From Photobacterium iliopiscarium (GTDB lineage Bacteria > Pseudomonadota > Gammaproteobacteria > Enterobacterales > Vibrionaceae): 64,000 bases of DNA. The stretch covers positions 186,001 to 250,000 of the forward strand of contig NZ_PYOO01000005.1 in the NCBI RefSeq assembly GCF_003026395.1. Reading direction: 5' to 3'. Each line of letters starts with the position of its first letter. Within the stretch, counting starts at the first letter, position 1. The notes under the pieces were generated by a model, which did not search any database, had not been told where the DNA came from, and saw only the letters and a list, made by a program, of their open reading frames with translations. Below are positions 16,406-24,774 of this stretch, in pieces. The position numbers and the translations under genes are program-made.

Positions 16406-17458
16406 CTATTTTTGACGACGCATTCTGACATCTGCGGCAAGTTGGCGTAATACTTTATCAGTATCATCCCAACCGATGCAGGCATCAGTAATACTTTGTC
16501 CATAAGTAGGTGTTTTACCTTCAATAATATCTTGACGGCCTTCAACGAGATGACTTTCAATCATCACGCCAAAAATAGCGTTATTACCATTGGCAATTTG
16601 TTGTCCAACGTCTTCAGATACAATCACTTGTCGCTGATATTGTTTTGAGCTATTGGCATGGCTAAAATCAATCATCAATTTATTACGTAAGCCTGCATTG
16701 ACAAGCTGCTGCATAATAGCATTCACATCATCAGCACTGTAATTTGGCGCTTTACCGCCGCGTAATATAATATGACAATCTTCATTCCCCGCAGTTGCAA
16801 CAATTGCAGAATGGCCGTATTTTGTCACCGATAAAAAATGATGAGGTGCACTTGCAGAACCGATAGCATCCGTTGCTATTTTAATATTGCCATCGGTACC
16901 GTTTTTAAAACCGACAGGACAAGACAGCCCAGATGAAAGCTCTCGATGTACTTGAGATTCAGTGGTTCGAGCACCAATAGCTCCCCAACTGATTAAATCT
17001 CCCATATATTGAGGCGTGATCATATCTAAAAACTCACCAGCCGTAGGCAAACCTAAATCGGTAAGATCAGCTAATAATTTACGTCCAATACGTAAACCAT
17101 CATTAAGTTGGAAGCTATTATCCATATATGGGTCATTAATCAGCCCTTTCCAACCAACCGTTGTTCGTGGTTTTTCAAAGTAAACTCGCATAACAATTTC
17201 AAGATCGTCTTTAAGCTCTTCTCGTAACAGTCTAAGCTTATTGCCATACTCTAATGCCGCTTGAGGATCATGAATTGAACATGGACCAACAATCACCAAT
17301 AAGCGATCATCTTTATCATTGAGAATGTTATGGATTGAGTTACGTGATTCATACACTGTTTTTGCTGCGGTCTTAGACGCTGGAAACTTCTCTAACACAG
17401 CAATCGGTGGTAAAAGCTCTTTGATTTCACTAATACGAATATCATCCGTTTTATGCAT
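16406..17458 (-). CDS. aroG: 3-deoxy-7-phosphoheptulonate synthase (DAHP synthase), AroG type
   Basis: A 350-residue class I DAHP synthase. It condenses phosphoenolpyruvate with erythrose 4-phosphate in the first step of the shikimate pathway, in the cytoplasm. It aligns along its whole length with E. coli AroG: IRISEIKELLPPI at the start, LVIVGPCSIHDPQAALEY, RVYFEKPRTTVGWKGL (PEP-binding K/R), GARTTESQVHRELSSG, MIDFSHANSSKQ (metal His) and VESHLVEGRQ. The match is closer to AroG than to AroF or AroH, so phenylalanine feedback is likely. It is monocistronic with a long upstream region. Confidence 0.95.
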   Translation of the reverse strand: MHKTDDIRISEIKELLPPIAVLEKFPASKTAAKTVYESRNSIHNILNDKDDRLLVIVGPCSIHDPQAALEYGNKLRLLREELKDDLEIVMRVYFEKPRTTVGWKGLINDPYMDNSFQLNDGLRIGRKLLADLTDLGLPTAGEFLDMITPQYMGDLISWGAIGARTTESQVHRELSSGLSCPVGFKNGTDGNIKIATDAIGSASAPHHFLSVTKYGHSAIVATAGNEDCHIILRGGKAPNYSADDVNAIMQQLVNAGLRNKLMIDFSHANSSKQYQRQVIVSEDVGQQIANGNNAIFGVMIESHLVEGRQDIIEGKTPTYGQSITDACIGWDDTDKVLRQLAADVRMRRQK

Positions 17459-17905
17459 ATACTGACTTCCTATAATTCCTTTTAATACACAACAATTAGT
17501 CTACAAAGACAAATAACCATATAATATTAATTCTGACACATTTACTTAACTTATCGTTTAAAAACTAATAGTGCAAACAGTTATTGAATCAAAAACGGTA
17601 TCAATAGGTCCTCTTTGCAATAAATAATGCATAATTCCGCATATAAATAACAATGAATACTCATAATCATCAAAAATATGGATATATCATTACACGAGAG
17701 AATAGAAACACTGTAAAATATGCTTATAATAAACATTAACAACAATAATTTGTAATAACCTAAAGAATATACACGCGCTCAATGTATTGCCGAAATAACA
17801 TTGACCGAAATTAATACCTTATTTCAATAACAATGTATTCTTTAATCATAAAACATAACTAAAGATAATATAAATAGATGTCTATTAAATTTAAGGAGTG
17901 CGGCA
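17459..17905. promoter_or_regulatory. Divergent upstream region of aroG and the amino-acid ABC operon
   Basis: 447 bp, very AT-rich, no gene. It must hold the promoters of both flanking units. A partial TYR-box-like half-site TGTAAA lies at 17713, but its second half does not fit the TGTAAA-N6-TTTACA rule. The ABC operon has a strong AAGGAG at 17893-17898. Confidence 0.4.
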
Positions 17906-18643
17906 TTGTCTAAAAACAACATAATCACATTTAATAATGTTGACAAATGGTATGGCAATTATCATGCACTCAAAAATATTAATCTTTCTATTAGTAAAGG
18001 TGAAAGACTTGTCATTTGTGGGCCATCAGGTTCAGGAAAATCAACATTGATTCGCTGTATCAATGGGTTAGAGAAGTATAATAGCGGTGAAATAACCGTT
18101 GCCGGACATTTACTCAACCATAAAGAGCTTCATGCCATTCGAGGTCAGGTTGGTATGGTGTTTCAGCACTTTAATTTGTTTCCACATATGACCGTTTTAG
18201 ATAACCTTACATTAGCACCTCGTCGTGCATTAAAAATGTCAAAAGCAGATGCCGAAAAACTTGCGCGCAACTTCTTAGAACGTGTTCATATCGGTCACCA
18301 AGCTGATAAATTTCCAGGTCAACTGTCTGGCGGTCAACAGCAGCGTGTGGCAATTGCCCGTTCTTTATGTATGAAACCCAATATATTGCTTTTTGATGAG
18401 CCAACGTCTGCCCTTGATCCAGAAATGATCCGTGAAGTGCTTGATGTTATGAAAGAACTCGCCGATGATGGAATTACGATGGTTTGTGTGACTCATGAGA
18501 TGGGATTTGCTCGTCAAGTTGCTGACCGAGTCATGTTTATGGATCAAGGTGAAATTGTTGAGATAGCCTCTCCAGCACAATTATTTGATAGTCCTCAACA
18601 CCAACGAACACAACAATTTCTCGAAAATATACTTAGCTATTGA
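17906..18643 (+). CDS. Polar amino-acid ABC transporter ATP-binding protein
   Basis: A 245-residue ATPase of the GlnQ/HisP/AapP family that powers uptake through the two permeases downstream. Walker A is GPSGSGKST, the Q-loop [10 protein letters not shown] (typical for this family), the signature [15 protein letters not shown], Walker [14 protein letters not shown], and the H-loop VTHEMGFA. It starts with TTG at 17906; the AAGGAG seven bases upstream supports this start. It is the first gene of a four-gene operon (ATPase, permease, binding protein, permease). The substrate is probably glutamate/aspartate/glutamine or a related polar amino acid. Confidence 0.93.
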   Translation: MSKNNIITFNNVDKWYGNYHALKNINLSISKGERLVICGPSGSGKSTLIRCINGLEKYNSGEITVAGHLLNHKELHAIRGQVGMVFQHFNLFPHMTVLDNLTLAPRRALKMSKADAEKLARNFLERVHIGHQADKFPGQLSGGQQQRVAIARSLCMKPNILLFDEPTSALDPEMIREVLDVMKELADDGITMVCVTHEMGFARQVADRVMFMDQGEIVEIASPAQLFDSPQHQRTQQFLENILSY

Positions 18644-18653
18644 GATCAAAATA

Positions 18654-19454
18654 ATGACCCAACATACGCGATCTCGAATCCCTAAAACTATTGCCATTAT
18701 ATTACAAGTGATTTGTGTTGCATCAATTATAATGTTACTACTCAATAGTGGTGCAAAAGCAATGCATTATCATTGGCAATGGTACCGCATTCCTGAACAT
18801 CTTTGGTTTTATGAAGATGGACAATGGTATCCTGGCGACTTGATTGAAGGCTTAATGGTAACATTAAGAATATCCGCTATCAGTTTAGTTTGTACGGTTG
18901 CTATCGGTTTTATCACCGCACTATTACGAATGTCTAACTCTATTGTTGGCCGAGGTCTGGCACGTGGTTATATTGAAGTTATTCGTAGTACGCCATTATT
19001 AGTACAAATTTACTTATTGTATTTTGTTTTCGGTCCCGTATTAGGCATTGATCGCATAACAACCGCTATCTTAGCGCTGTCTTTATTTCAAGGTGCATAT
19101 AGTGCTGAAATTTTTAGAGCCGGTCTGCAAGGGATCCCACGAGGTCAGCTTGAAGCAGCGGAAAGCTTAGGGTTATCACAAATTGACAGCTATCGATTTG
19201 TTGTTATTCCACAAATGTTTAGAAAAATAATTCCACCGCTCACAAATGAAGCGGTCTCTTTAGTAAAAAACTCTTCTATTGTCAGTATAATGGCTATATT
19301 TGATCTGACAACAGAAGGACGAAATATTGTCGCAGATACGGCGATGCCATTTGAAGTTTGGTTTACAGTGGCCGCCATTTATCTTTGTATTACTTTAACA
19401 TTATCAGCATTAGCTGTTTGGCTAGAACGCCGTTTAAGTATTCCTAATCACTAA
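18654..19454 (+). CDS. Amino-acid ABC transporter permease (first)
   Basis: A 266-residue inner-membrane permease of the HisMQ/GltJK family with about five membrane spans. The EAA loop that contacts the ATPase reads GQLEAAESLGLSQIDSYRFV. An N-terminal extension carries one more hydrophobic segment and a short HYHWQWYRIPEHLW motif, which is also echoed in the second permease. The start ATG at 18654 lies 10 bp after the ATPase stop; the longer frame from 18585 overlaps the ATPase and is not needed. It forms a heterodimer with the second permease. Confidence 0.9.
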   Translation: MTQHTRSRIPKTIAIILQVICVASIIMLLLNSGAKAMHYHWQWYRIPEHLWFYEDGQWYPGDLIEGLMVTLRISAISLVCTVAIGFITALLRMSNSIVGRGLARGYIEVIRSTPLLVQIYLLYFVFGPVLGIDRITTAILALSLFQGAYSAEIFRAGLQGIPRGQLEAAESLGLSQIDSYRFVVIPQMFRKIIPPLTNEAVSLVKNSSIVSIMAIFDLTTEGRNIVADTAMPFEVWFTVAAIYLCITLTLSALAVWLERRLSIPNH

Positions 19455-19482
19455 ATTTATACGTACATCGATGGAGAAAGCT

Positions 19483-20298
19483 ATGAAACGCTTTATTGCG
19501 GTATTACTTACCGTTTTTACTTGCTTATTAGGGGTTAATAATGCCTTCGCGGCAGACGATAATAATGCACTACAGCAAATAAAAGAAAGCGGCACATTAC
19601 GTGTGGGTTTATCAACATTTGTTCCTTGGGCTATGCGTGATAAACAAGGCGAATTAATTGGCTTTGAAGTTGATGTTGCTAAACGTTTAGCCGCTGATGC
19701 TGGATTAAAAGTTGAATTTGTACCTACTGCTTGGGATGGTATTATTCCAGCCCTACTCGCGGGTAAGTTTGATGTTATCATTGGTGGCTTAACTATCACA
19801 CCTGAACGCAATATGAGTGTTCTCTTTACTCATCCATACTCATATTCAGCAGTTCAAATGGTTGCCAATAAAAAACTTGCATCAAAAATGACGACGATTG
19901 CTGACTATAATAAACGCAGTGTTACGATTGCCGTTCGTAGTGGTGCTTACCCTGTTCAAACTGCACGTAAGTTATTTCCAAAAGCAAAACTACGCCAATT
20001 TGATGACGAAACTCAAGCATTCCAAGAAGTGTTAAATGGTAATGCACAAGCAGCACTAGCATCAACACCGACACCAGAACAAATGGTAATTAAAAACCCA
20101 GATAGCTTATTCATGCCCTTTAAAGAGCCACTAACACGCTACGCTACCGGTTTTGCTATTCGTCAAGGTGATTTTAACTTACTCAATTTCCTTAATAACT
20201 GGATTCAAGTACGTACTGAAGATGGTTGGTTAAATGAGCGTTACCAGTACTGGTTTAAAACAACAGACTGGAAAAACTTGGTTAACGAGAATAAATAA
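19483..20298 (+). CDS. Amino-acid ABC transporter periplasmic binding protein
   Basis: A 271-residue family 3 solute-binding protein. The signal peptide MKRFIAVLLTVFTCLLGVNNAFA is cleaved before ADDNN. Core motifs are GTLRVGLSTFVPWAMRD, GFEVDVAKRLAADAG (family 3 signature) and WDGIIPALLAGKFDVIIGGL. The start is set at 19483, after GGAG; an ATG at 19471 would add four residues. It delivers the amino acid to the flanking permeases. Its place between the two permease genes is common in such operons. Confidence 0.93.
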   Translation: MKRFIAVLLTVFTCLLGVNNAFAADDNNALQQIKESGTLRVGLSTFVPWAMRDKQGELIGFEVDVAKRLAADAGLKVEFVPTAWDGIIPALLAGKFDVIIGGLTITPERNMSVLFTHPYSYSAVQMVANKKLASKMTTIADYNKRSVTIAVRSGAYPVQTARKLFPKAKLRQFDDETQAFQEVLNGNAQAALASTPTPEQMVIKNPDSLFMPFKEPLTRYATGFAIRQGDFNLLNFLNNWIQVRTEDGWLNERYQYWFKTTDWKNLVNENK

Positions 20299-20300
20299 TA

Positions 20301-21242
20301 ATGACTGTCGTTAAAACGTCATGTGACAAGACACCACAGGAGGCATTACAGCCTCCTGTGGGTCGTCGCTTTAATTTCAAACTAAATACACTCGATATTA
20401 TTTTACTTATTATTATTGGCTGTTTTATTGGCTGGTTAGCTTATCGTTCTTCTATTGGTATTCACTACCACTGGCATTGGCGTCAAGCCATTAAGCTCGT
20501 ATTTACTTGTAGCCACAATGGTGGCATACCTTATTTTATACAAGGTATAATCAGTACAATTAGAGTTAGTCTCTGGGGAATGCTTTTTGCTGCCACATTT
20601 GGTTTATTGCTTGCTTTGGCGAACCTTTCCTCATTTAGAATAATGAAGCTTTTTGCAAGTAGCTACATCCAATTATTGCGTAATATACCACCACTTGTAT
20701 TTGTATTTATTTTCTATTTTTTCATTTCAAATCAATTAGTTCCATTATTAGGTTTGAATCATATCTTTCGTCACTATAATGGCGAAGAAAACATATTACA
20801 GATCATTTTATTTGGACGTAGCAACCTCTGGGAAAACTTATTTTCAGGTGTTTTATGTGTTGGATTAATTGCTGCCGCTTACATTGCTGAAATAATTCGT
20901 GCCGGTATTAATACGATAAGCAAAGGTCAATGGGAAGCTGCTGATTCTTTGGGGTTATCAACATATAGCCGTTTTAGGTTTGTAATATTTCCACAAGCAT
21001 TTGCCGCTATCGTGCCAACACTTGCTGGTCAATTTATATCAATTGTAAAAGACTCATCTATTATTTCATTAATTTCTATACAAGAATTGACATTTACTGG
21101 TTCTGAAATTGCTAACTCATCAGGGTTTATCTTTGAAATATGGCTGATTGTTGGTCTGGTCTATTTTATATTATGTTTTAGTTTATCATTACTCTTTAGA
21201 AAACTAGAAAAACACAGCTCACGTCATTTACAACATTCATAA
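20301..21242 (+). CDS. Amino-acid ABC transporter permease (second)
   Basis: A 313-residue HisMQ-family permease that starts two bases after the binding-protein stop. It has a longer N-terminus with one extra span (IILLIIIGCFIGWLAY) and an HYHWHWRQAIKLVFTC stretch parallel to the first permease. The EAA loop is GQWEAADSLGLSTYSRFRFV. A periplasmic insertion lies around residues 140-175. Last gene of the operon, followed by a strong terminator. Confidence 0.92.
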   Translation: MTVVKTSCDKTPQEALQPPVGRRFNFKLNTLDIILLIIIGCFIGWLAYRSSIGIHYHWHWRQAIKLVFTCSHNGGIPYFIQGIISTIRVSLWGMLFAATFGLLLALANLSSFRIMKLFASSYIQLLRNIPPLVFVFIFYFFISNQLVPLLGLNHIFRHYNGEENILQIILFGRSNLWENLFSGVLCVGLIAAAYIAEIIRAGINTISKGQWEAADSLGLSTYSRFRFVIFPQAFAAIVPTLAGQFISIVKDSSIISLISIQELTFTGSEIANSSGFIFEIWLIVGLVYFILCFSLSLLFRKLEKHSSRHLQHS

Positions 21243-21253
21243 ATATCATATGT

Positions 21254-21293
21254 AAAACCCAAGAATAACAAATATTCTTGGGTTTTATTTTTT
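21254..21293 (+). terminator. Strong rho-independent terminator of the ABC operon
   Basis: AAAACCCAAGAAT pairs with ATTCTTGGGTTTT, followed by ATTTTTTAT. Confidence 0.9.
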
Positions 21294-21607
21294 ATATTCC
21301 ATCTTCTCTATCTTCATACCTTGATATTAATAAATAAAATTATAACTGCGTATACAATAATTATATTATTTGTAAATATTATGTATTTGTTTACTACTTA
21401 CTATTTTTATATATGCTGTAATTAACCTCTTAAGTTTATTCTTCATGATATCCCCCACGACTACCAATGAATATACGTTAATTATAGTCAATATTTATAC
21501 TGTAGGATGGAAATATTATTAATTGTTTGTGCAACTGTTCACTATTCACCATCGTAAGATACTTGGGTCTTCAGACAAATCACTGATACACTCACAGCAA
21601 ACATTTA
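21294..21607. other. Intergenic stretch, nothing recognised
   Basis: About 310 bp of AT-rich sequence upstream of the DUF2797 gene. It must contain that gene's promoter; no repeat, RNA gene or operator stands out. Confidence 0.4.
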
Positions 21608-22435
21608 ATGGTGAGCACAAACATGCAAGGTACACTCAGTAAAATGAAATCATCACTTGGAGATATCGTTGATTATTATCTCCCTGTGGGCGATCAACAA
21701 CTTCATCTTAATCCATTTATTGGTAAGCAATTAACCCTTACTCATACGGGTAATATTTTTTGCTGTTCATGTGGTAAGAAAACCAAAAAAAGTTATTCTC
21801 AAGGACATTGCTTTCCTTGTATGAAAAAACTGGCTAGCTGTGATATGTGTATTCTAAAGCCAGAAACTTGTCACTATGCTGAAGGAACCTGTCGTGAGCC
21901 TCAGTGGGGCGAAGATAACTGTATGGTGCCTCACTATGTTTACTTATCTAATACTTCAGCCCTTAAAGTCGGTATTACTCGCCATACCCAAATCCCTACT
22001 CGCTGGATTGATCAAGGTGCAACTCAAGCATTGGCAGTATTAAAAGTAAAAACACGTCAAATATCAGGCCTTGTTGAAATTGCCATTGCTGAAATGGTGG
22101 CAGATAAAACGAATTGGCGCACAATGTTAAAAGGTAATAATGACGATATCGATTTGCAGCAGCAAGCCCAATTATTATTGCCAGAAGTAAAACAAAGACT
22201 CTCTGAAATAACTTCAGAATTTGGTGACGATGCTATTGAATACTTAAATAATGATATTATTGATATCCATTATCCTGTTGATCATTTCCCAACCAAAATA
22301 GCATCTCATAATTTTGATAAAGAATCGGTTGTCAGTGGGATTCTTGAAGGCATTAAAGGCCAATATTTATTATTTGATACAGGAGTCATTAATATTCGTA
22401 AATTTAGCAGTTATGAAATCATTGTTGCTGAATAA
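21608..22435 (+). CDS. DUF2797 zinc-binding protein
   Basis: A 275-residue cytoplasmic protein of the DUF2797 family. The N-terminal third contains paired cysteines, FCCSCGKKTKKSYSQGHC FP and MKKLASCDMCILKP, likely to bind zinc. It is followed by the family motif HYVYLSNTSALKVGITRHTQ and TRWIDQGATQALAVLKV, which looks like the core of a GIY-YIG-type nuclease fold (Y-V-Y-L, K-V-G-I-T-R). The biochemical role is unknown. ATGs at 21608 and 21623 are both possible starts. It is convergent with a lipoprotein gene across a bidirectional terminator. Confidence 0.85.
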   Translation: MVSTNMQGTLSKMKSSLGDIVDYYLPVGDQQLHLNPFIGKQLTLTHTGNIFCCSCGKKTKKSYSQGHCFPCMKKLASCDMCILKPETCHYAEGTCREPQWGEDNCMVPHYVYLSNTSALKVGITRHTQIPTRWIDQGATQALAVLKVKTRQISGLVEIAIAEMVADKTNWRTMLKGNNDDIDLQQQAQLLLPEVKQRLSEITSEFGDDAIEYLNNDIIDIHYPVDHFPTKIASHNFDKESVVSGILEGIKGQYLLFDTGVINIRKFSSYEIIVAE

Positions 22436-22456
22436 TTTTTACTCATAAAAAACAAA

Positions 22457-22491
22457 AACGGCATTCCTCTTTAATGCGAGGAATACCGTTT
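22457..22491. terminator. Bidirectional terminator
   Basis: AACGGCATTCCTC pairs with GAGGAATACCGTT, flanked by AAAAAC on one side and TTTC on the other, between convergent genes. Confidence 0.85.
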
Positions 22492-22519
22492 CTAATTGCG
22501 CTCTATTATTAGCGTAAAT

Positions 22520-23227
22520 TTATTTAGCTCTTGGCTGAATATATTTTCGTTGATTATTTTGTATAGCAATATCACGCATAAAGTTTTCACCTAAAACGAC
22601 ACCGTTACCGCCATTAATCAGTTGATATACAACTTCATCATTGCGATCCCCCAATTTAGTTCGAAGGGAAACAACAGGTAATCGTTTTTTATCTTCAGAT
22701 TTTGACCACGATTTTACCGGATATTTATATTCTTTCGCTTGAAAATGAAATTTTACCCAGTTATCACCATCACGCTCAAATTCCACTAAATCTTTAACAC
22801 CAATTCTCGATGTGGCTGATTTAGGATCGATATAGGCTGAAATATGTTTGGTACCCGATAAGATAAGTACCCACTCATGATGCCCTAAGATTAACATTCC
22901 ATCTTTGGTGGTCTTTTTTGTGGTCGCCTTTTGCTTATGATCAACAGCCGCTAACTTTGCAGATGCGGTTGAAGCCGTAATTTTATCGGTCGTCACATTA
23001 GTGTTCACTACTGCCTGCTTTTTAATTTTAGATGCTTTTTTTTCAGCGGTAGCTGTTTGTGCTTTTGCTGCTGCTTGCATTTCAGCCGCGGTAACCATCG
23101 GAGCAAACGCTAATGGTTTGGTCATTGGTTTAACTACTGGCGCAGTTACTTGTTGCTTATCATTTATTGGCTGCTGAGCACAACCAAAAAGAAACAAAGT
23201 TAGTAAACCTACTGCTGTTTTCTTCAT
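22520..23227 (-). CDS. Retropepsin-like (PF05618-type) lipoprotein with altered active site
   Basis: A 235-residue lipoprotein. The signal MKKTAVGLLTLFLFGC has lipobox LFGC. Residues about 20-110 are an Ala/Lys/Thr-rich linker. From about 110 the sequence follows the PF05618 family (putative ATP-dependent Zn protease/retropepsin-like): ILGHHEWV, then AYIDPKSATSRIGV where the family has x-D-T-G-A-x-T-S, then EFERDGDNWVKFHFQ and GVVLGENFMRD. The catalytic aspartate is kept, but the D-T-G triplet has become D-P-K, so proteolysis is doubtful. Its role may be structural, for example peptide or envelope binding. Single gene. Confidence 0.65.
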   Translation of the reverse strand: MKKTAVGLLTLFLFGCAQQPINDKQQVTAPVVKPMTKPLAFAPMVTAAEMQAAAKAQTATAEKKASKIKKQAVVNTNVTTDKITASTASAKLAAVDHKQKATTKKTTKDGMLILGHHEWVLILSGTKHISAYIDPKSATSRIGVKDLVEFERDGDNWVKFHFQAKEYKYPVKSWSKSEDKKRLPVVSLRTKLGDRNDEVVYQLINGGNGVVLGENFMRDIAIQNNQRKYIQPRAK

Positions 23228-23323
23228 AAATTACATTTTCCTTTACATTTTTACAGGCCATAACTAACCATAATACGAGGATTCATGTTATGCCAAATAA
23301 TTCTATTTCGTCAAAGTCCATCG

Positions 23324-24214
23324 CTATTGTATCGCTGATTCATATAATGAAAACTTATTGGTTAACCACTGTTCATTATACCACCCCATATTGCGACTGT
23401 GTTTAGCATCATCCCACAAACTAAAGAAATGACGACGCTCTTCAAAACCATCATCTAAATGGCTTTTTTCTAAATATCGCTCTGCAATATGCAAATCACT
23501 ACGCACATCAAATAAATGAATTACATCCAATTCTCGATGTTTAAAACCACTGTCACAAGGGTCCAATAATCCCGCAACCTTAAACGTTGTTGGATCAAAA
23601 AGCACATTGGCAATATGACAATCATCATGTACAAAAGATGATGACTCATGAGCAATTGGCGCTAAAATTTTCGCTCTATTATCCCAAAGATCTGCAAATT
23701 TTTCTTTTAATCTTGAGCTAAAGGGTGAACCAGCACTCATTAAATAATGATAAACACTGCCCATCCAATCATCAAATGCGGAACCTAAATGTTGACTAAA
23801 CTGACCATTTGAAAGCTCAAACCCTTGTGGATGCTGATGCTCATGTAACGCTAATAAAATATCAGTATAATCTTCTCTAAATGTCATAACCGCTTTAGAA
23901 TCTTCCGGCAATTGATGCGCAGAGACCCCATCTAACCAATCTAAAACGATATAATCATAGCCAGCTTCTCGACCAAATAAATAAATTTCAGGCACAGGAC
24001 ATGACACTATTTTACGTAACTGCTCTAAACTCGCGACTTCTTTTCCAATACGACCTACTTCACGCGAAAATTTAACCACAATTTTCGACTTCCCTGAGGC
24101 AAGAAAAACTACCCAACCATAAAAGGTTTCCTGAATATCACACACATCAGCTTTACGACGAAACATTGAGAAAAAAGCGTTTTCGGCAATAGTTTTAAGC
24201 TGGGGTTTATTCAT
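23324..24214 (-). CDS. Aminoglycoside phosphotransferase (APH)-family kinase-like protein
   Basis: A 296-residue protein with the APH/choline-kinase fold. The catalytic loop is SSFVHDDCHIANVLFDP (Asp and Asn in place), followed by the metal-binding segment GLLDPCDSGFKHRELD. N-terminal features are KIVVKFSREVGRIGKE (Lys of the beta3 strand) and YDYIVLDWLDG (hinge). A true resistance enzyme is not implied; many family members phosphorylate small metabolites. The start is at 24214 after AAGGT; an ATG at 24235 would add seven residues. Monocistronic. Confidence 0.8.
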   Translation of the reverse strand: MNKPQLKTIAENAFFSMFRRKADVCDIQETFYGWVVFLASGKSKIVVKFSREVGRIGKEVASLEQLRKIVSCPVPEIYLFGREAGYDYIVLDWLDGVSAHQLPEDSKAVMTFREDYTDILLALHEHQHPQGFELSNGQFSQHLGSAFDDWMGSVYHYLMSAGSPFSSRLKEKFADLWDNRAKILAPIAHESSSFVHDDCHIANVLFDPTTFKVAGLLDPCDSGFKHRELDVIHLFDVRSDLHIAERYLEKSHLDDGFEERRHFFSLWDDAKHSRNMGWYNEQWLTNKFSLYESAIQ

Positions 24215-24774
24215 AGTTGTTACCTTGATAATCATTGTTACACAACACAGATGAATTATACCAAAAAGGAATAACTCATTGGTTTTATGTAAGTTTTTGT
24301 TGTTTTATCTTTTAAGAATGCATCATAACAGCGAAGATAACCAGCATTGGTGAATAGAAAAGATGAAAATAGTTTACTTTTACTTACAATTTCATTTTTA
24401 GTGCTAAGAATCACATCTAATCAGCAATATTTTAGAGTTCTGAACTATAAAATTGCGTTTATATAAATAAAATTAATCATTAATAACAGAAAAACTAATA
24501 AAAAACATATAGATATAAAGAATAAATATGCTTTTTTAGGATATATCAACTAAACAGCTCTCTTCTCTACTTTTATTACTCGACAATAAAAGCTTTGTTC
24601 ATAACGTTTACCTCTGCATAATATTATTTTAGTTGCAATAATATGCCTTTACATTTTGTTATTTATCCCTTTTAAAACAATCCATGCCTAGATGGTTTTT
24701 TGTGACCTAGGTAAAGTTTTCATGCTAATAGTCAGTGTTTAGTGTAATATCCAGCGACCAGAGCCAACCTCATT
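24215..24774. other. Intergenic stretch without a gene
   Basis: About 560 bp of very AT-rich DNA between divergent genes. No ORF with a start signal, no tRNA-like fold and no clear repeat. A short inverted pair near 24620-24650 (GCATAATATTATT/AATAATATGC) could be a small hairpin upstream of the ABC-class ATPase. Confidence 0.4.

Noticed and set aside
17459-17905. Possible TyrR box upstream of aroG
   Set aside because: Only one half-site (TGTAAA at 17713) fits; the second half does not, and it lies about 250 bp from the gene.
23324-24214. Aminoglycoside resistance gene
   Set aside because: The fold is APH-like, but the family is broad and nothing in the sequence or context points to drug resistance.
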